From the NCBI GenBank assembly GCA_946410005.1, contig CAMJYS010000060.1, positions 1 through 5,167 of the forward strand: a stretch of DNA of 5,167 bases. Direction: 5' to 3'. Shown here in pieces: positions 1 through 5,167 of this stretch (position 1 is the first letter of the stretch; every line of letters starts with the position of its first letter). The notes under the pieces are model-generated. The model saw only the letters and a program-made list of their open reading frames with translations. It had not been told where the DNA came from and did not search any database. The translations under genes were made by a program, and so were the position numbers. The DNA is from an uncultured Clostridia bacterium (GTDB lineage Bacteria; Bacillota; Clostridia; Oscillospirales; Acutalibacteraceae).

Positions 1-48
1 CGAGATTGATACGTGTGACTGGAGTTCAGACGTGTGCTCTTCCGATCT
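1..48 (+). other. Illumina P7/TruSeq adapter sequence (artefact)
   Basis: This is not genomic DNA. Bases 1-6 (CGAGAT) match the inner end of the P7 oligo, bases 7-14 (TGATACGT) sit where an 8-nt i7 index belongs, and bases 15-48 match the TruSeq read-2 adapter up to its terminal CTTCCGATCT. Read-through of short inserts that were not trimmed is the likely origin. A GTG at 34-36 lies inside the adapter and gives a false start for the polymerase gene that follows. Confidence 0.98.
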
Positions 49-2670
49 CGTGCTTCTGACGACGCAAAAGCTTTAGCTTACATATTTATCGAATTATTAA
101 AAATGGCAAAATCCATGCGTGGGATAACTGCTCTTGAACAAATTAACACTTCTCTTTCGGGAAGTGACACAAAAAAGTCCATTTCCCACCATATGACTAT
201 ACTTGTAAAAAATAACATTGGATTGAAAAATTTATACAAATTAATTTCTATGGCGCACCTAAATTATTTTTACAAAAAGCCAAGAATACTCAAAAGCGAA
301 TTACTCAAATTACGTGAAGGATTAATTATCGGAAGTGCTTGCGAATCGGGAGAATTATTTAGAGCAATTGTTGGCGGCAGACCTTGGAACGATTTAGTTG
401 AAATAGCTAAATTTTACGATTACTTAGAAATTCAGCCTATCGGGAATAATGAATTTATGATACGTGAAAACATCGTAAATTCGGTAGAGGATTTACAAGA
501 GTTCAACAAAACCGTCGTAAAACTAGGCGAAGAATTAAAAATACCGGTTGTTGCTACCGGAGATGTGCATTTTTTAGACCCAAAAGACAGCGAATACAGA
601 AAAATTTTAATGGCCGGACAAGGTTATGATGATGCGGACAATCAAGCGCCACTATATTTCAAAACCACTGCCGAAATGCTCGAAGAATTTTCTTATCTTG
701 GAGCAGAAAAAGCTTACGAAGTTGTCGTTGAAAATACAAACAAAATTGCCGATAGCATAGACTATATATCCCCTATTCCACCCGGAGTTTTCCCGCCGTT
801 TATTCCCGGCGCAGAAAAAGAACTTATAGACATAACTTGGTCAAGAGCCAAGAAAAAATACGGTGACCCACTTCCTGAAATCGTCAAAAAACGATTAGAC
901 AAAGAACTTGGCTCAATAACCAAACACGGATTTTCTGTGCTTTATATGGTCGCACAAAAACTTGTTGCCGACTCCGAAAAACACGGCTATTTAGTCGGTT
1001 CAAGAGGTTCGGTTGGCTCATCGTTTGTCGCAACAATGTCGGGAATTTCGGAAGTAAATCCGCTTTGTCCGCACTATTTATGCCCAAAATGTCAGTACAG
1101 CGAATTTATAAACGACGGAAGTTATGGTTCCGGATTTGACTTGCCTGAAAAAAATTGTCCTAATTGCGGTGAATTTTTAGGACGAGATGGGCATGATATA
1201 CCATTTGAAACGTTTTTGGGATTCGACGGAGATAAAACTCCTGATATCGACTTGAATTTTTCGGGAGAATATCAAAATGATGCCCACAGATATACCGAAA
1301 CTCTGTTTGGTAAAGATAACGTTTTTAAAGCCGGAACAATCGGAACTATAGCAACAAAAACAGGAATCGGATTTACGAAAAAGTTTGCAGAAGAACGAGG
1401 TATAACTTTAAATAAACCCGAAACGTTAAGATTGGCGACAGGTTGCACCGGAGTAAAACGCACTACGGGGCAACATCCGGGTGGAATGGTCGTTGTCCCT
1501 CAAGGAAAAGAAATTTACGACTTTTGCCCCGTTCAAAGACCTGCAAACGACCAAACCTCAGACAATATTACAACGCATTTCGACTTTCATGCAATACACG
1601 ACACTATTTGTAAATTAGACGAACTTGGACACGACGTCCCGACGATTTATAAATATTTGGAAGATTATACAGGCGTAAAAATATCCAGCGTTTCGATGAG
1701 TGACCCAAAAGTTATGTCTTTGTTCACTTCTACCGAAGCACTTGGCATAAAACCGGAAGACATAGAATCTCAAACAGGGACATTTTCTATGCCTGAAGTC
1801 GGTACATCGTTCGTTCGACAAATGCTTATAGATTGTCAGCCGAAAACATTCTCTGATTTATTGCAGGTTTCGGGATTATCTCACGGAACAGACGTTTGGC
1901 ACGGAAATGCTCACGAATTAATTCAAAAAGGAATTTGCACAATTTCGGAAGTTATCGGTACACGTGATAACATCATGGTATATCTGATGCACAAAGGTGT
2001 AGAACCCAAAATGGCGTTTAAAATAATGGAAATCGTTCGTAAAGGAAAAGCGACAAAACTTTTGACCGAAGAACATTTGCAAGAAATGAAAAATCATGGC
2101 GTTCCGGATTGGTACATAGATTCGTGCATGAAAATCAAATATATGTTCCCGAAAGCTCACGCTGCGGCATATATGATTTCTACGCTAAAATTAGGCTGGT
2201 ATAAGGTTTATTATCCAACAGAATATTATGCAGCATATTTTACCGTTCGTGGCGAAGATTTTGACGGATTAATCGTAACAAAAGGTCGAGAAGAAGTTCG
2301 CAGAAAAATGGCAGAAATAACCGCAAAAGGCAAAGAAGCAAGCGCAAAAGAAAATGCGGCTTATACAACTTTTCAAATTGTCAATGAAATGCTAGCGCGC
2401 GGAATAGAGGTTTTGCCTGTCGATTTATATAAGTCCGACGCACGGAAATATTTAGTCGAAGACGGAAAAATAAGACTGCCTTTTGCGTCGCTTTCCGGCG
2501 TAGGAGAATCCGCCGCAAAAAATTTGCAAGACGCTAGAAAAGATGGGAAATATATTTCTGTCGATGATGTTCAAATCCGCTCGAAAGTAACCAAAGCCGT
2601 CATAGAAACATTGGAAGAAGCAGGCGTGTTAAAATCATTACCGAAAACCAATCAAATAACTTTTTTCTAA
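49..2670 (+). CDS. polC: DNA polymerase III alpha subunit, PolC type (5'-truncated)
   Basis: This is the replicative DNA polymerase of low-GC Gram-positive bacteria, acting in the cytoplasmic replisome. The surviving 873 residues (residue 1 = codon 49-51) align well from memory with the last ~60% of the 1437-residue Bacillus subtilis PolC. In order: the tail of the inserted DEDDh exonuclease (RASDDA, consistent with an HxAxxDA motif whose His codon is just outside the insert); the rest of the PHP domain; the palm motif GSRGSVGSS (317-325); a four-cysteine zinc module (C345, C348, C370, C373); PDIDLNFSG with metal-binding D399 and D401; the third catalytic Asp D524 in [14 protein letters not shown] (from 612); KAHAAAY; and a helix-hairpin-helix region near the end. 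The C-terminal QITFF (869-873) fits a sliding-clamp binding motif, like QLSLF in B. subtilis. The true start is upstream of the insert. The frame is intact, all polymerase catalytic residues are present, and the TAA stop is at 2668-2670. No terminator is visible before the next promoter. Confidence 0.97.
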   Translation, partial: RASDDAKALAYIFIELLKMAKSMRGITALEQINTSLSGSDTKKSISHHMTILVKNNIGLKNLYKLISMAHLNYFYKKPRILKSELLKLREGLIIGSACESGELFRAIVGGRPWNDLVEIAKFYDYLEIQPIGNNEFMIRENIVNSVEDLQEFNKTVVKLGEELKIPVVATGDVHFLDPKDSEYRKILMAGQGYDDADNQAPLYFKTTAEMLEEFSYLGAEKAYEVVVENTNKIADSIDYISPIPPGVFPPFIPGAEKELIDITWSRAKKKYGDPLPEIVKKRLDKELGSITKHGFSVLYMVAQKLVADSEKHGYLVGSRGSVGSSFVATMSGISEVNPLCPHYLCPKCQYSEFINDGSYGSGFDLPEKNCPNCGEFLGRDGHDIPFETFLGFDGDKTPDIDLNFSGEYQNDAHRYTETLFGKDNVFKAGTIGTIATKTGIGFTKKFAEERGITLNKPETLRLATGCTGVKRTTGQHPGGMVVVPQGKEIYDFCPVQRPANDQTSDNITTHFDFHAIHDTICKLDELGHDVPTIYKYLEDYTGVKISSVSMSDPKVMSLFTSTEALGIKPEDIESQTGTFSMPEVGTSFVRQMLIDCQPKTFSDLLQVSGLSHGTDVWHGNAHELIQKGICTISEVIGTRDNIMVYLMHKGVEPKMAFKIMEIVRKGKATKLLTEEHLQEMKNHGVPDWYIDSCMKIKYMFPKAHAAAYMISTLKLGWYKVYYPTEYYAAYFTVRGEDFDGLIVTKGREEVRRKMAEITAKGKEASAKENAAYTTFQIVNEMLARGIEVLPVDLYKSDARKYLVEDGKIRLPFASLSGVGESAAKNLQDARKDGKYISVDDVQIRSKVTKAVIETLEEAGVLKSLPKTNQITFF

Positions 2671-2671
2671 A

Positions 2672-2698
2672 ACATTTAAAATCCACTTGACATTTAAA
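2672..2698 (+). repeat. 9-bp direct repeat flanking the -35 element
   Basis: ACATTTAAA occurs exactly at 2672-2680 and again at 2690-2698, with 9 bp between copies. The second copy overlaps the -35 hexamer. Paired ~9-bp direct repeats of the form ACAnTT upstream of bacteriocin promoters are typical sites for LytTR response regulators such as ComE and BlpR. Those usually have about 12 bp between copies and a poor -35 box, so the match is imperfect. In DNA this AT-rich, chance is also plausible. Confidence 0.35.
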
Positions 2699-2715
2699 TA
2701 GTTATATGATATAAT
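2687..2715 (+). promoter_or_regulatory. Consensus sigma-A promoter with extended -10
   Basis: The -35 TTGACA (2687-2692) and -10 TATAAT (2710-2715) are both perfect consensus, separated by an ideal 17-bp spacer. The -10 is preceded by TGA (2707-2709), giving the extended TGnTATAAT form. Transcription would start near 2722, leaving a leader of about 23 nt before the TTG start of the small peptide gene. It predicts strong expression independent of polC unless a repressor blocks it. Confidence 0.9.
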
Positions 2716-2731
2716 TTAATTAAAAATTTAC

Positions 2732-2747
2732 AAGGAGTAAAAACTTG
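2732..2747 (+). promoter_or_regulatory. Ribosome binding site deciding a TTG start
   Basis: AAGGAG (2732-2737) lies 7 nt before TTG (2745-2747). No ATG or GTG lies in the same frame at a usable distance, and the TTG frame immediately yields a bacteriocin-type leader. The Shine-Dalgarno element is therefore the main argument for this non-AUG start. Confidence 0.8.
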
Positions 2748-3013
2748 GGTAATTCAGTTGTAAAATTAAACGACTCGGAATTAAACGAAATCTCCGGAGG
2801 TATTAGCGCAAAAAAGTAGGCTCTTACGCGATTAAAGGTTCATTCGCAGTTTTAACTGGTTTTGTTGGAAGTTGTATTGGCTGTGTGGAAACTACAGGTT
2901 TTATTGTAGATCATATCGGCAAAGATTTCGCTTTTATGTTATGTGTAGTTTGCCATGGAATAATATTTACAAAATTAGGTTGGGATTTCGGCAAAGAATT
3001 TGCAAAAAGCTAG
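2745..3013 (+). CDS. Double-glycine leader bacteriocin-like peptide, split by a -1 frameshift
   Basis: The zero frame runs from TTG 2745 to TAG 2817-2819 and encodes 24 residues containing VKLNDSELNEISGG. This fits the LxxxELxxIxGG leader that C39 peptidase-ABC exporters cleave after GG (residues 18-19). Only ISAKK would follow before the stop. The -1 frame stays open from 2816 to TAG 3011-3013 and adds 65 residues, giving an 89-residue precursor and a 70-residue mature peptide. That extension is Gly-rich and amphipathic, with hydrophobic stretches near 33-55 and 62-76, a GSCIG (GxxxG) at 42-46, and four cysteines in two CxxC pairs (C44/C47 and C67/C70). These are properties of class II bacteriocins, so the two halves appear to belong together. 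I recognise no named family for the mature part. The join may be programmed frameshifting, a decayed gene, or a one-base error in the A run. It ends before a terminator and faces an immunity-type ABC operon. No exporter is present in the window. Confidence 0.62.
2796..2819 (+). promoter_or_regulatory. Candidate programmed -1 frameshift site (A AAA AAG TAG)
   Basis: In the zero frame of the leader ORF, bases 2810-2816 read A AAA AAG, the same heptamer and phase as the E. coli dnaX slippery site, followed at once by the stop TAG (2817-2819). GGAGGT (2796-2801) ends its GGAGG core 9 nt before the heptamer, close to the spacing of the dnaX stimulatory Shine-Dalgarno element. A -1 slip gives Ala-Lys-Lys-Val-Gly and continues into the 65-codon frame. 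Two cautions apply. GGAGGT also encodes the Gly-Gly of the leader, so it may be there for that reason. Only weak downstream hairpins are visible (GCGA 2828-2831 with TCGC 2844-2847; CAGT 2847-2850 with ACTG 2855-2858), unlike the strong dnaX stem. Confidence 0.45.
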
Positions 3014-3034
3014 GAATAGAAGAAAATTAGTCAT

Positions 3035-3072
3035 ATAAAATCTCTCATTGAATAATCAACGAGAGATTTTAT
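3035..3072. terminator. Bidirectional intrinsic terminator between convergent genes
   Basis: ATAAAATCTCTC (3035-3046) is perfectly complementary to GAGAGATTTTAT (3061-3072), forming a 12-bp stem. TTG/CAA (3048-3050 and 3057-3059) can add three inner pairs around an AATAAT loop. The A/T-rich base of the stem supplies a T run on each strand (TTTTATTTTATT on +), so the hairpin can end the small peptide transcript from the left and the ABC operon from the right. The stem's GC content is modest. Confidence 0.82.
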
Positions 3073-3092
3073 TTTATTACTTATAAATTATT

Positions 3093-3896
3093 CTATTTTA
3101 CATCTCTTTTGTAGAATGTGAATATACCAATTGCTGTAGTTGCAATTATACACACTCCGCACACTATTGAACCTAATATAATATCATCCTTGAGTATATC
3201 CATTGATGAAAATGTTTCCAAATAAGTTAATGGATTATATTTTGCAATGCTAAATTCTTCCACTTTAAGCAATTTTTTAACGCCAAGATCAATTATACTT
3301 TGCAAAATAGGATATAGCATTAATATTGAAACATTACATGCTATAGAACCGCCTGTTTGCCTTATCAAAAATGCCATCATTATGCAAAGAGATTGAATCG
3401 CCAAAACCGCAAATAATGAAAGTCCTATCATTCTACCCATATCTAAATACATTTCACGAGTAATTTCACCCGTACCCCAAAACCATGCTCCAAGTGAAAA
3501 GCAAGTAATATAACACAAACCTATATAAGAAATTACAATAAACAACGCTATTATAAATTTAGAAAAATATACTTCCCACTTACGTTTTCCGCTGGAAATT
3601 ATATTCTTAATTGTTCCAAACGAAAATTCATTAGGTATAAACATTGATATCATAATTACCGTAAGCAAAACGGTATCAATAGAAACAGCAGATTTCAAAG
3701 CTGTTATCGCATTATACCCAAGTTCATTCGCTGTAATTTCCAATCCATAAGAGGTGTACATTTCTATTTGAGAATTTATTTGATTATTAGTAACGACTAT
3801 TCCCAAAGCAGACAACAATGCCGCTATTATAGCACAAATATAGAATGCCTTTGTACGTAAAATTTTATAAAAATCAGATCTTATTAAATTAAACAT
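3093..3896 (-). CDS. ABC-2 family transporter permease (bacteriocin-immunity type)
   Basis: This 267-residue protein is an integral membrane subunit that would pair with the ATPase encoded just upstream. About six hydrophobic segments are visible, near residues 18-36, 70-88, 112-138, 155-178, 183-204 and 238-261, with a short positively charged N-terminus (FYKILRTKAF) on the cytoplasmic side. After the second segment, NEFSFGTIKNIISSGKRK (89-106) resembles the conserved cytoplasmic coupling stretch of ABC-2 permeases such as the LanE/LanG and BcrB groups. ATG 3894-3896 is preceded on its strand by AAGGAGGA (3904-3911) at 7 nt, inside the end of the ATPase gene. The genes overlap by 8 nt (ATGTTTAA), implying translational coupling. 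The substrate is inferred only from the subfamily and from the neighbouring peptide gene. A general drug or bacitracin exporter is possible. LanFEG systems usually have two permeases, but only one is present here, so it would act as a homodimer or with a partner encoded elsewhere. Confidence 0.85.
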   Translation of the reverse strand: MFNLIRSDFYKILRTKAFYICAIIAALLSALGIVVTNNQINSQIEMYTSYGLEITANELGYNAITALKSAVSIDTVLLTVIMISMFIPNEFSFGTIKNIISSGKRKWEVYFSKFIIALFIVISYIGLCYITCFSLGAWFWGTGEITREMYLDMGRMIGLSLFAVLAIQSLCIMMAFLIRQTGGSIACNVSILMLYPILQSIIDLGVKKLLKVEEFSIAKYNPLTYLETFSSMDILKDDIILGSIVCGVCIIATTAIGIFTFYKRDVK

Positions 3897-4809
3897 TTGA
3901 ATTTCCTCCTTCCATCAATTTAATGAAATAATTTTCGTAATCTCCTTCAATCTTTCCGAAAGATTGAATTATAATTTCATTTTCTTCCAAAACAGAATTT
4001 ATTTCTAAAACTTTATCAATATTTTCATAAACTTTTATATCATTACCAAGAACTTCACAATCAGAAATTCCAAGATTTTCATTAAGTACTTGAACTGCTT
4101 TTTCCGGATCATTTACGGATATTCTAAGCGAAGGTCTAACTCTGGTTTTTAATTCTTCAGCCGTAAACTGATCAACCAATTCGCCTTTAGATATTATTCC
4201 GTAAGCCGTAGACATTTTAGCAAGTTCGCCCAAAATATGACTGGAAATCAAAATAGTAATTCCTAATTCTTTATTAAGTTTTAAAATTAATTCTCTTACA
4301 TCTTTTATTCCGGAAGGGTCAAGACCATTTATAGGTTCGTCAAGAATTAAAAATTCCGGATCCCCGACAAGTGCCAAACCAATTGCCAAGCGTTGCTTCA
4401 TACCAAGAGAGAAATTTTTAGCACGTTTTTTACCCACTCCGCCTAATCCGACTATTTCTAAAATATCTTCCGTAACTTTTTTATCGGTTACACCTTTTAA
4501 AATGCGTTGAGCTTCAATGTTTTGTTTTGCACTTAAATAAGGATATATCGCAGGATTTTCTATAACCGTACCGATTCTCTTTCTTCCTTCGGCCAAGCTC
4601 TTACAATCGAAAAGTTCCATTTTTCCTGATTTAGGTCTACAAAGACCTGCTACCATTTTAATTGTTGTTGTTTTTCCGGCCCCGTTTTTTCCTATAAAAC
4701 CATAAATGTCACCTTTGCGAATTTTAATGTTTAAATCTTTTACTACAAACTTTCTGCCGTATTTTTTAGTAAGACCTTCTGTCTGTAATACAAATTCTAC
4801 ATCGCTCAT
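3889..4809 (-). CDS. ABC transporter ATP-binding protein (LanF/BcrA-like)
   Basis: This is a cytoplasmic ATPase that would power the permease encoded next. Numbered from the chosen start (306 residues): Walker A GKNGAGKTT (40-48), signature SLGMKQ (134-139), Walker B LILDEP with D157 and catalytic E158, D-loop GLDPSG, and switch His H191 in ISSHIL. At the Q-loop position the sequence is VIENPAIYP with E84 instead of Gln. This 'E-loop' is a known feature of lantibiotic self-protection ATPases (LanF) and is also seen in BcrA-like proteins. A C-terminal extension of ~95 residues follows the nucleotide-binding domain, as is usual for this subfamily. Start choice: AAAGGAGG directly abuts an ATG at 4813-4815 (0 nt), whereas the ATG at 4807-4809 sits 6 nt away and is the better initiator. 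The upstream choice would add only Met-Ser. The gene has its own promoter and is first in a two-gene operon. The family is certain; the peptide-immunity role is inference. Confidence 0.93.
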   Translation of the reverse strand: MSDVEFVLQTEGLTKKYGRKFVVKDLNIKIRKGDIYGFIGKNGAGKTTTIKMVAGLCRPKSGKMELFDCKSLAEGRKRIGTVIENPAIYPYLSAKQNIEAQRILKGVTDKKVTEDILEIVGLGGVGKKRAKNFSLGMKQRLAIGLALVGDPEFLILDEPINGLDPSGIKDVRELILKLNKELGITILISSHILGELAKMSTAYGIISKGELVDQFTAEELKTRVRPSLRISVNDPEKAVQVLNENLGISDCEVLGNDIKVYENIDKVLEINSVLEENEIIIQSFGKIEGDYENYFIKLMEGGNSNV

Positions 4810-4823
4810 AGACATCCTCCTTT
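4810..4823 (-). promoter_or_regulatory. Ribosome binding site abutting the first of two ATGs
   Basis: On the minus strand, AAAGGAGG ends at 4816, immediately before ATG 4813-4815. The second in-frame ATG, 4807-4809, follows after 6 nt (ATGTCT). Normal Shine-Dalgarno spacing is about 5-9 nt, so initiation is expected at the second ATG. Confidence 0.75.
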
Positions 4824-4859
4824 TGTAAATTTAATTATAAAAACCAACTTTCACTACTT

Positions 4860-4888
4860 ATTCTATAACAGTTATCTATGGTAGTCAA
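4860..4888 (-). promoter_or_regulatory. Sigma-A promoter of the ABC operon
   Basis: Read on the minus strand, the -35 TTGACT (complement of 4883-4888) and -10 TAGAAT (complement of 4860-4865) are separated by 17 bp. Each hexamer has one mismatch to consensus. The predicted start near 4853 leaves a leader of about 45 nt before the ATPase start. The promoter separates the transporter genes from the penicillin-binding protein gene upstream. Confidence 0.7.
4865..4875. promoter_or_regulatory. Palindrome in the promoter spacer, possible operator
   Basis: ATAAC-A-GTTAT is a perfect 5+1+5 inverted repeat lying almost entirely between the -10 and -35 boxes of the ABC operon promoter. A second, nearly concentric pair, ACTAC (4853-4857) and GTAGT (4881-4885), surrounds it. 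A dimeric repressor bound here would block RNA polymerase, as at many drug- or peptide-inducible ABC operons. No regulator gene is present in the window, and short AT-rich palindromes can arise by chance. Confidence 0.4.
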
Positions 4889-4919
4889 GAATATTTTAAC
4901 AAAAATTTGCGATAAAAAT

Positions 4920-5122
4920 TTACGAATATTTATTGGTAGAAAAATTAGAATAAAGTTCTTTAATCATCTTAAACGCAATCGGGCCGGCAGTTTTTAGACC
5001 AAATCCACCGTTTTCTACCATCACAACAAATGCTATAGGAAAAGTTTTATCGTACGAAAATCCAACCATCCAACTGTGTGGCTCTTTTTCTTCTCCTACT
5101 TCTGCCGTACCTGTTTTAGCAC
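4920..5122 (-). CDS. Penicillin-binding protein transpeptidase, C-terminal fragment
   Basis: The last 66 residues plus stop (TAA, complement of 4920-4922) of a serine transpeptidase that cross-links peptidoglycan outside the membrane. The fragment opens with AKTGTAEVG, which holds the KTG(T) active-site motif. It continues with HSWMVGF, then FPIAFVVMVENGG and a closing helix beginning AGPIAFKMIKEL, the usual end of class B PBP/PbpA-like transpeptidase domains. The catalytic Ser (SxxK) and SxN motifs and the membrane anchor are beyond the insert. The protein ends soon after the transpeptidase fold, with no PASTA repeats. The contig meets the adapter at 5123, so the first complete codon is 5118-5120. 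No clear terminator follows the stop; only AT-rich DNA precedes the ABC promoter, so some read-through into the transporter genes is possible. Which PBP subclass it is cannot be decided from this piece. Confidence 0.9.
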
Positions 5123-5167
5123 AGATCGGAAGAGCGTCGTGTAGGGAAAGAGTGTAGATCTCGGTGG
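5123..5167 (+). other. Illumina P5/TruSeq universal adapter (artefact)
   Basis: From AGATCGGAAGAGCGTCGTGT onward, all 45 bases match the reverse complement of the TruSeq universal (P5) adapter, with no index between GTGTAGATCT and CGGTGG. It is library sequence left untrimmed in the assembly. It interrupts the penicillin-binding protein gene, which in the organism continues beyond this point. Confidence 0.98.

Noticed and set aside
34..48. GTG 34-36 as the start of polC
   Set aside because: It lies within adapter sequence. The encoded residues do not belong to PolC, whose N-terminal ~560 residues are missing.
884..2160. Several minus-strand open frames of 60-80 codons (884-1087, 1272-1463, 1615-1821, 1918-2160)
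   Set aside because: All lie antisense inside the conserved polC coding sequence, lack ribosome sites, and encode no recognisable protein. They are shadows of polC codon bias.
2817..2819. TAG read through by suppression to join the two halves
   Set aside because: Readthrough stays in the zero frame, which meets another stop after about 11 codons (TAA at 2853-2855). Only a shift to the -1 frame reaches the long open frame.
2796..2940. Independent initiation of the -1 frame from the internal GGAGGT
   Set aside because: That frame is closed by TAG at 2804-2806, and its first standard start codons are GTG 2885 and ATG 2936, far from the Shine-Dalgarno. Reinitiation would lose most of the peptide.
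4889..4919. Terminator after the penicillin-binding protein gene
   Set aside because: The stretch has AAATTTTT direct repeats and T runs but no convincing GC-bearing stem-loop.
49..5122. CRISPR array, tRNA/rRNA genes, insertion-sequence ends or phage attachment sites
   Set aside because: No regularly spaced repeats, cloverleaf-like segments, transposase frames or flanking inverted repeats with target duplications were seen on either strand.

Overview
The window is an AT-rich bacterial fragment, most likely from a low-GC Bacillota (Firmicutes) lineage, perhaps a gut-type clostridium. The signs are a PolC-type replicative polymerase, strong AGGAGG ribosome sites, consensus sigma-A promoters and AT-rich intergenic DNA. 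The lineage is an inference. Bases 1-48 and 5123-5167 are not genomic: they are Illumina TruSeq-type adapters (P7 side with an 8-nt index on the left, P5 side on the right). The real insert is therefore 49-5122, and both terminal genes are cut by the contig ends.

Layout of the insert: (1) 49-2670, + strand, the C-terminal 873 residues of DNA polymerase III PolC, missing its N-terminus. (2) 2672-3013, + strand, a consensus extended -10 promoter and a small gene with a TTG start. It encodes a double-glycine bacteriocin-type leader (LNDSELNEISGG) whose reading frame stops five residues after the GG. The rest of the peptide lies in the -1 frame. The junction is the heptamer A AAA AAG followed directly by TAG, with a GGAGGT Shine-Dalgarno-like element 9 nt upstream. 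This is the arrangement used for programmed -1 frameshifting in E. coli dnaX, but loss of one A from an A7 run would look the same. (3) 3035-3072, a 12-bp hairpin serving as a shared terminator for convergent genes. (4) 3093-4809, - strand, an ABC-2 permease and an ABC ATPase overlapping by 8 nt. The ATPase has Glu at the Q-loop position, as in lantibiotic/bacteriocin self-protection (LanFEG, BcrA-like) transporters. It has its own promoter with a palindrome in the spacer. (5) 4920-5122, - strand, the last 66 residues of a penicillin-binding transpeptidase, including the KTGT motif.

The most interesting part is the small GG-leader peptide gene, with its possible recoding site, next to a convergent immunity-type ABC transporter. 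Together they could form a compact bacteriocin or signalling-peptide and self-protection locus inserted between housekeeping genes. No peptidase-containing exporter, modification enzyme or dedicated regulator gene is present in the window, so maturation and export would depend on genes elsewhere.
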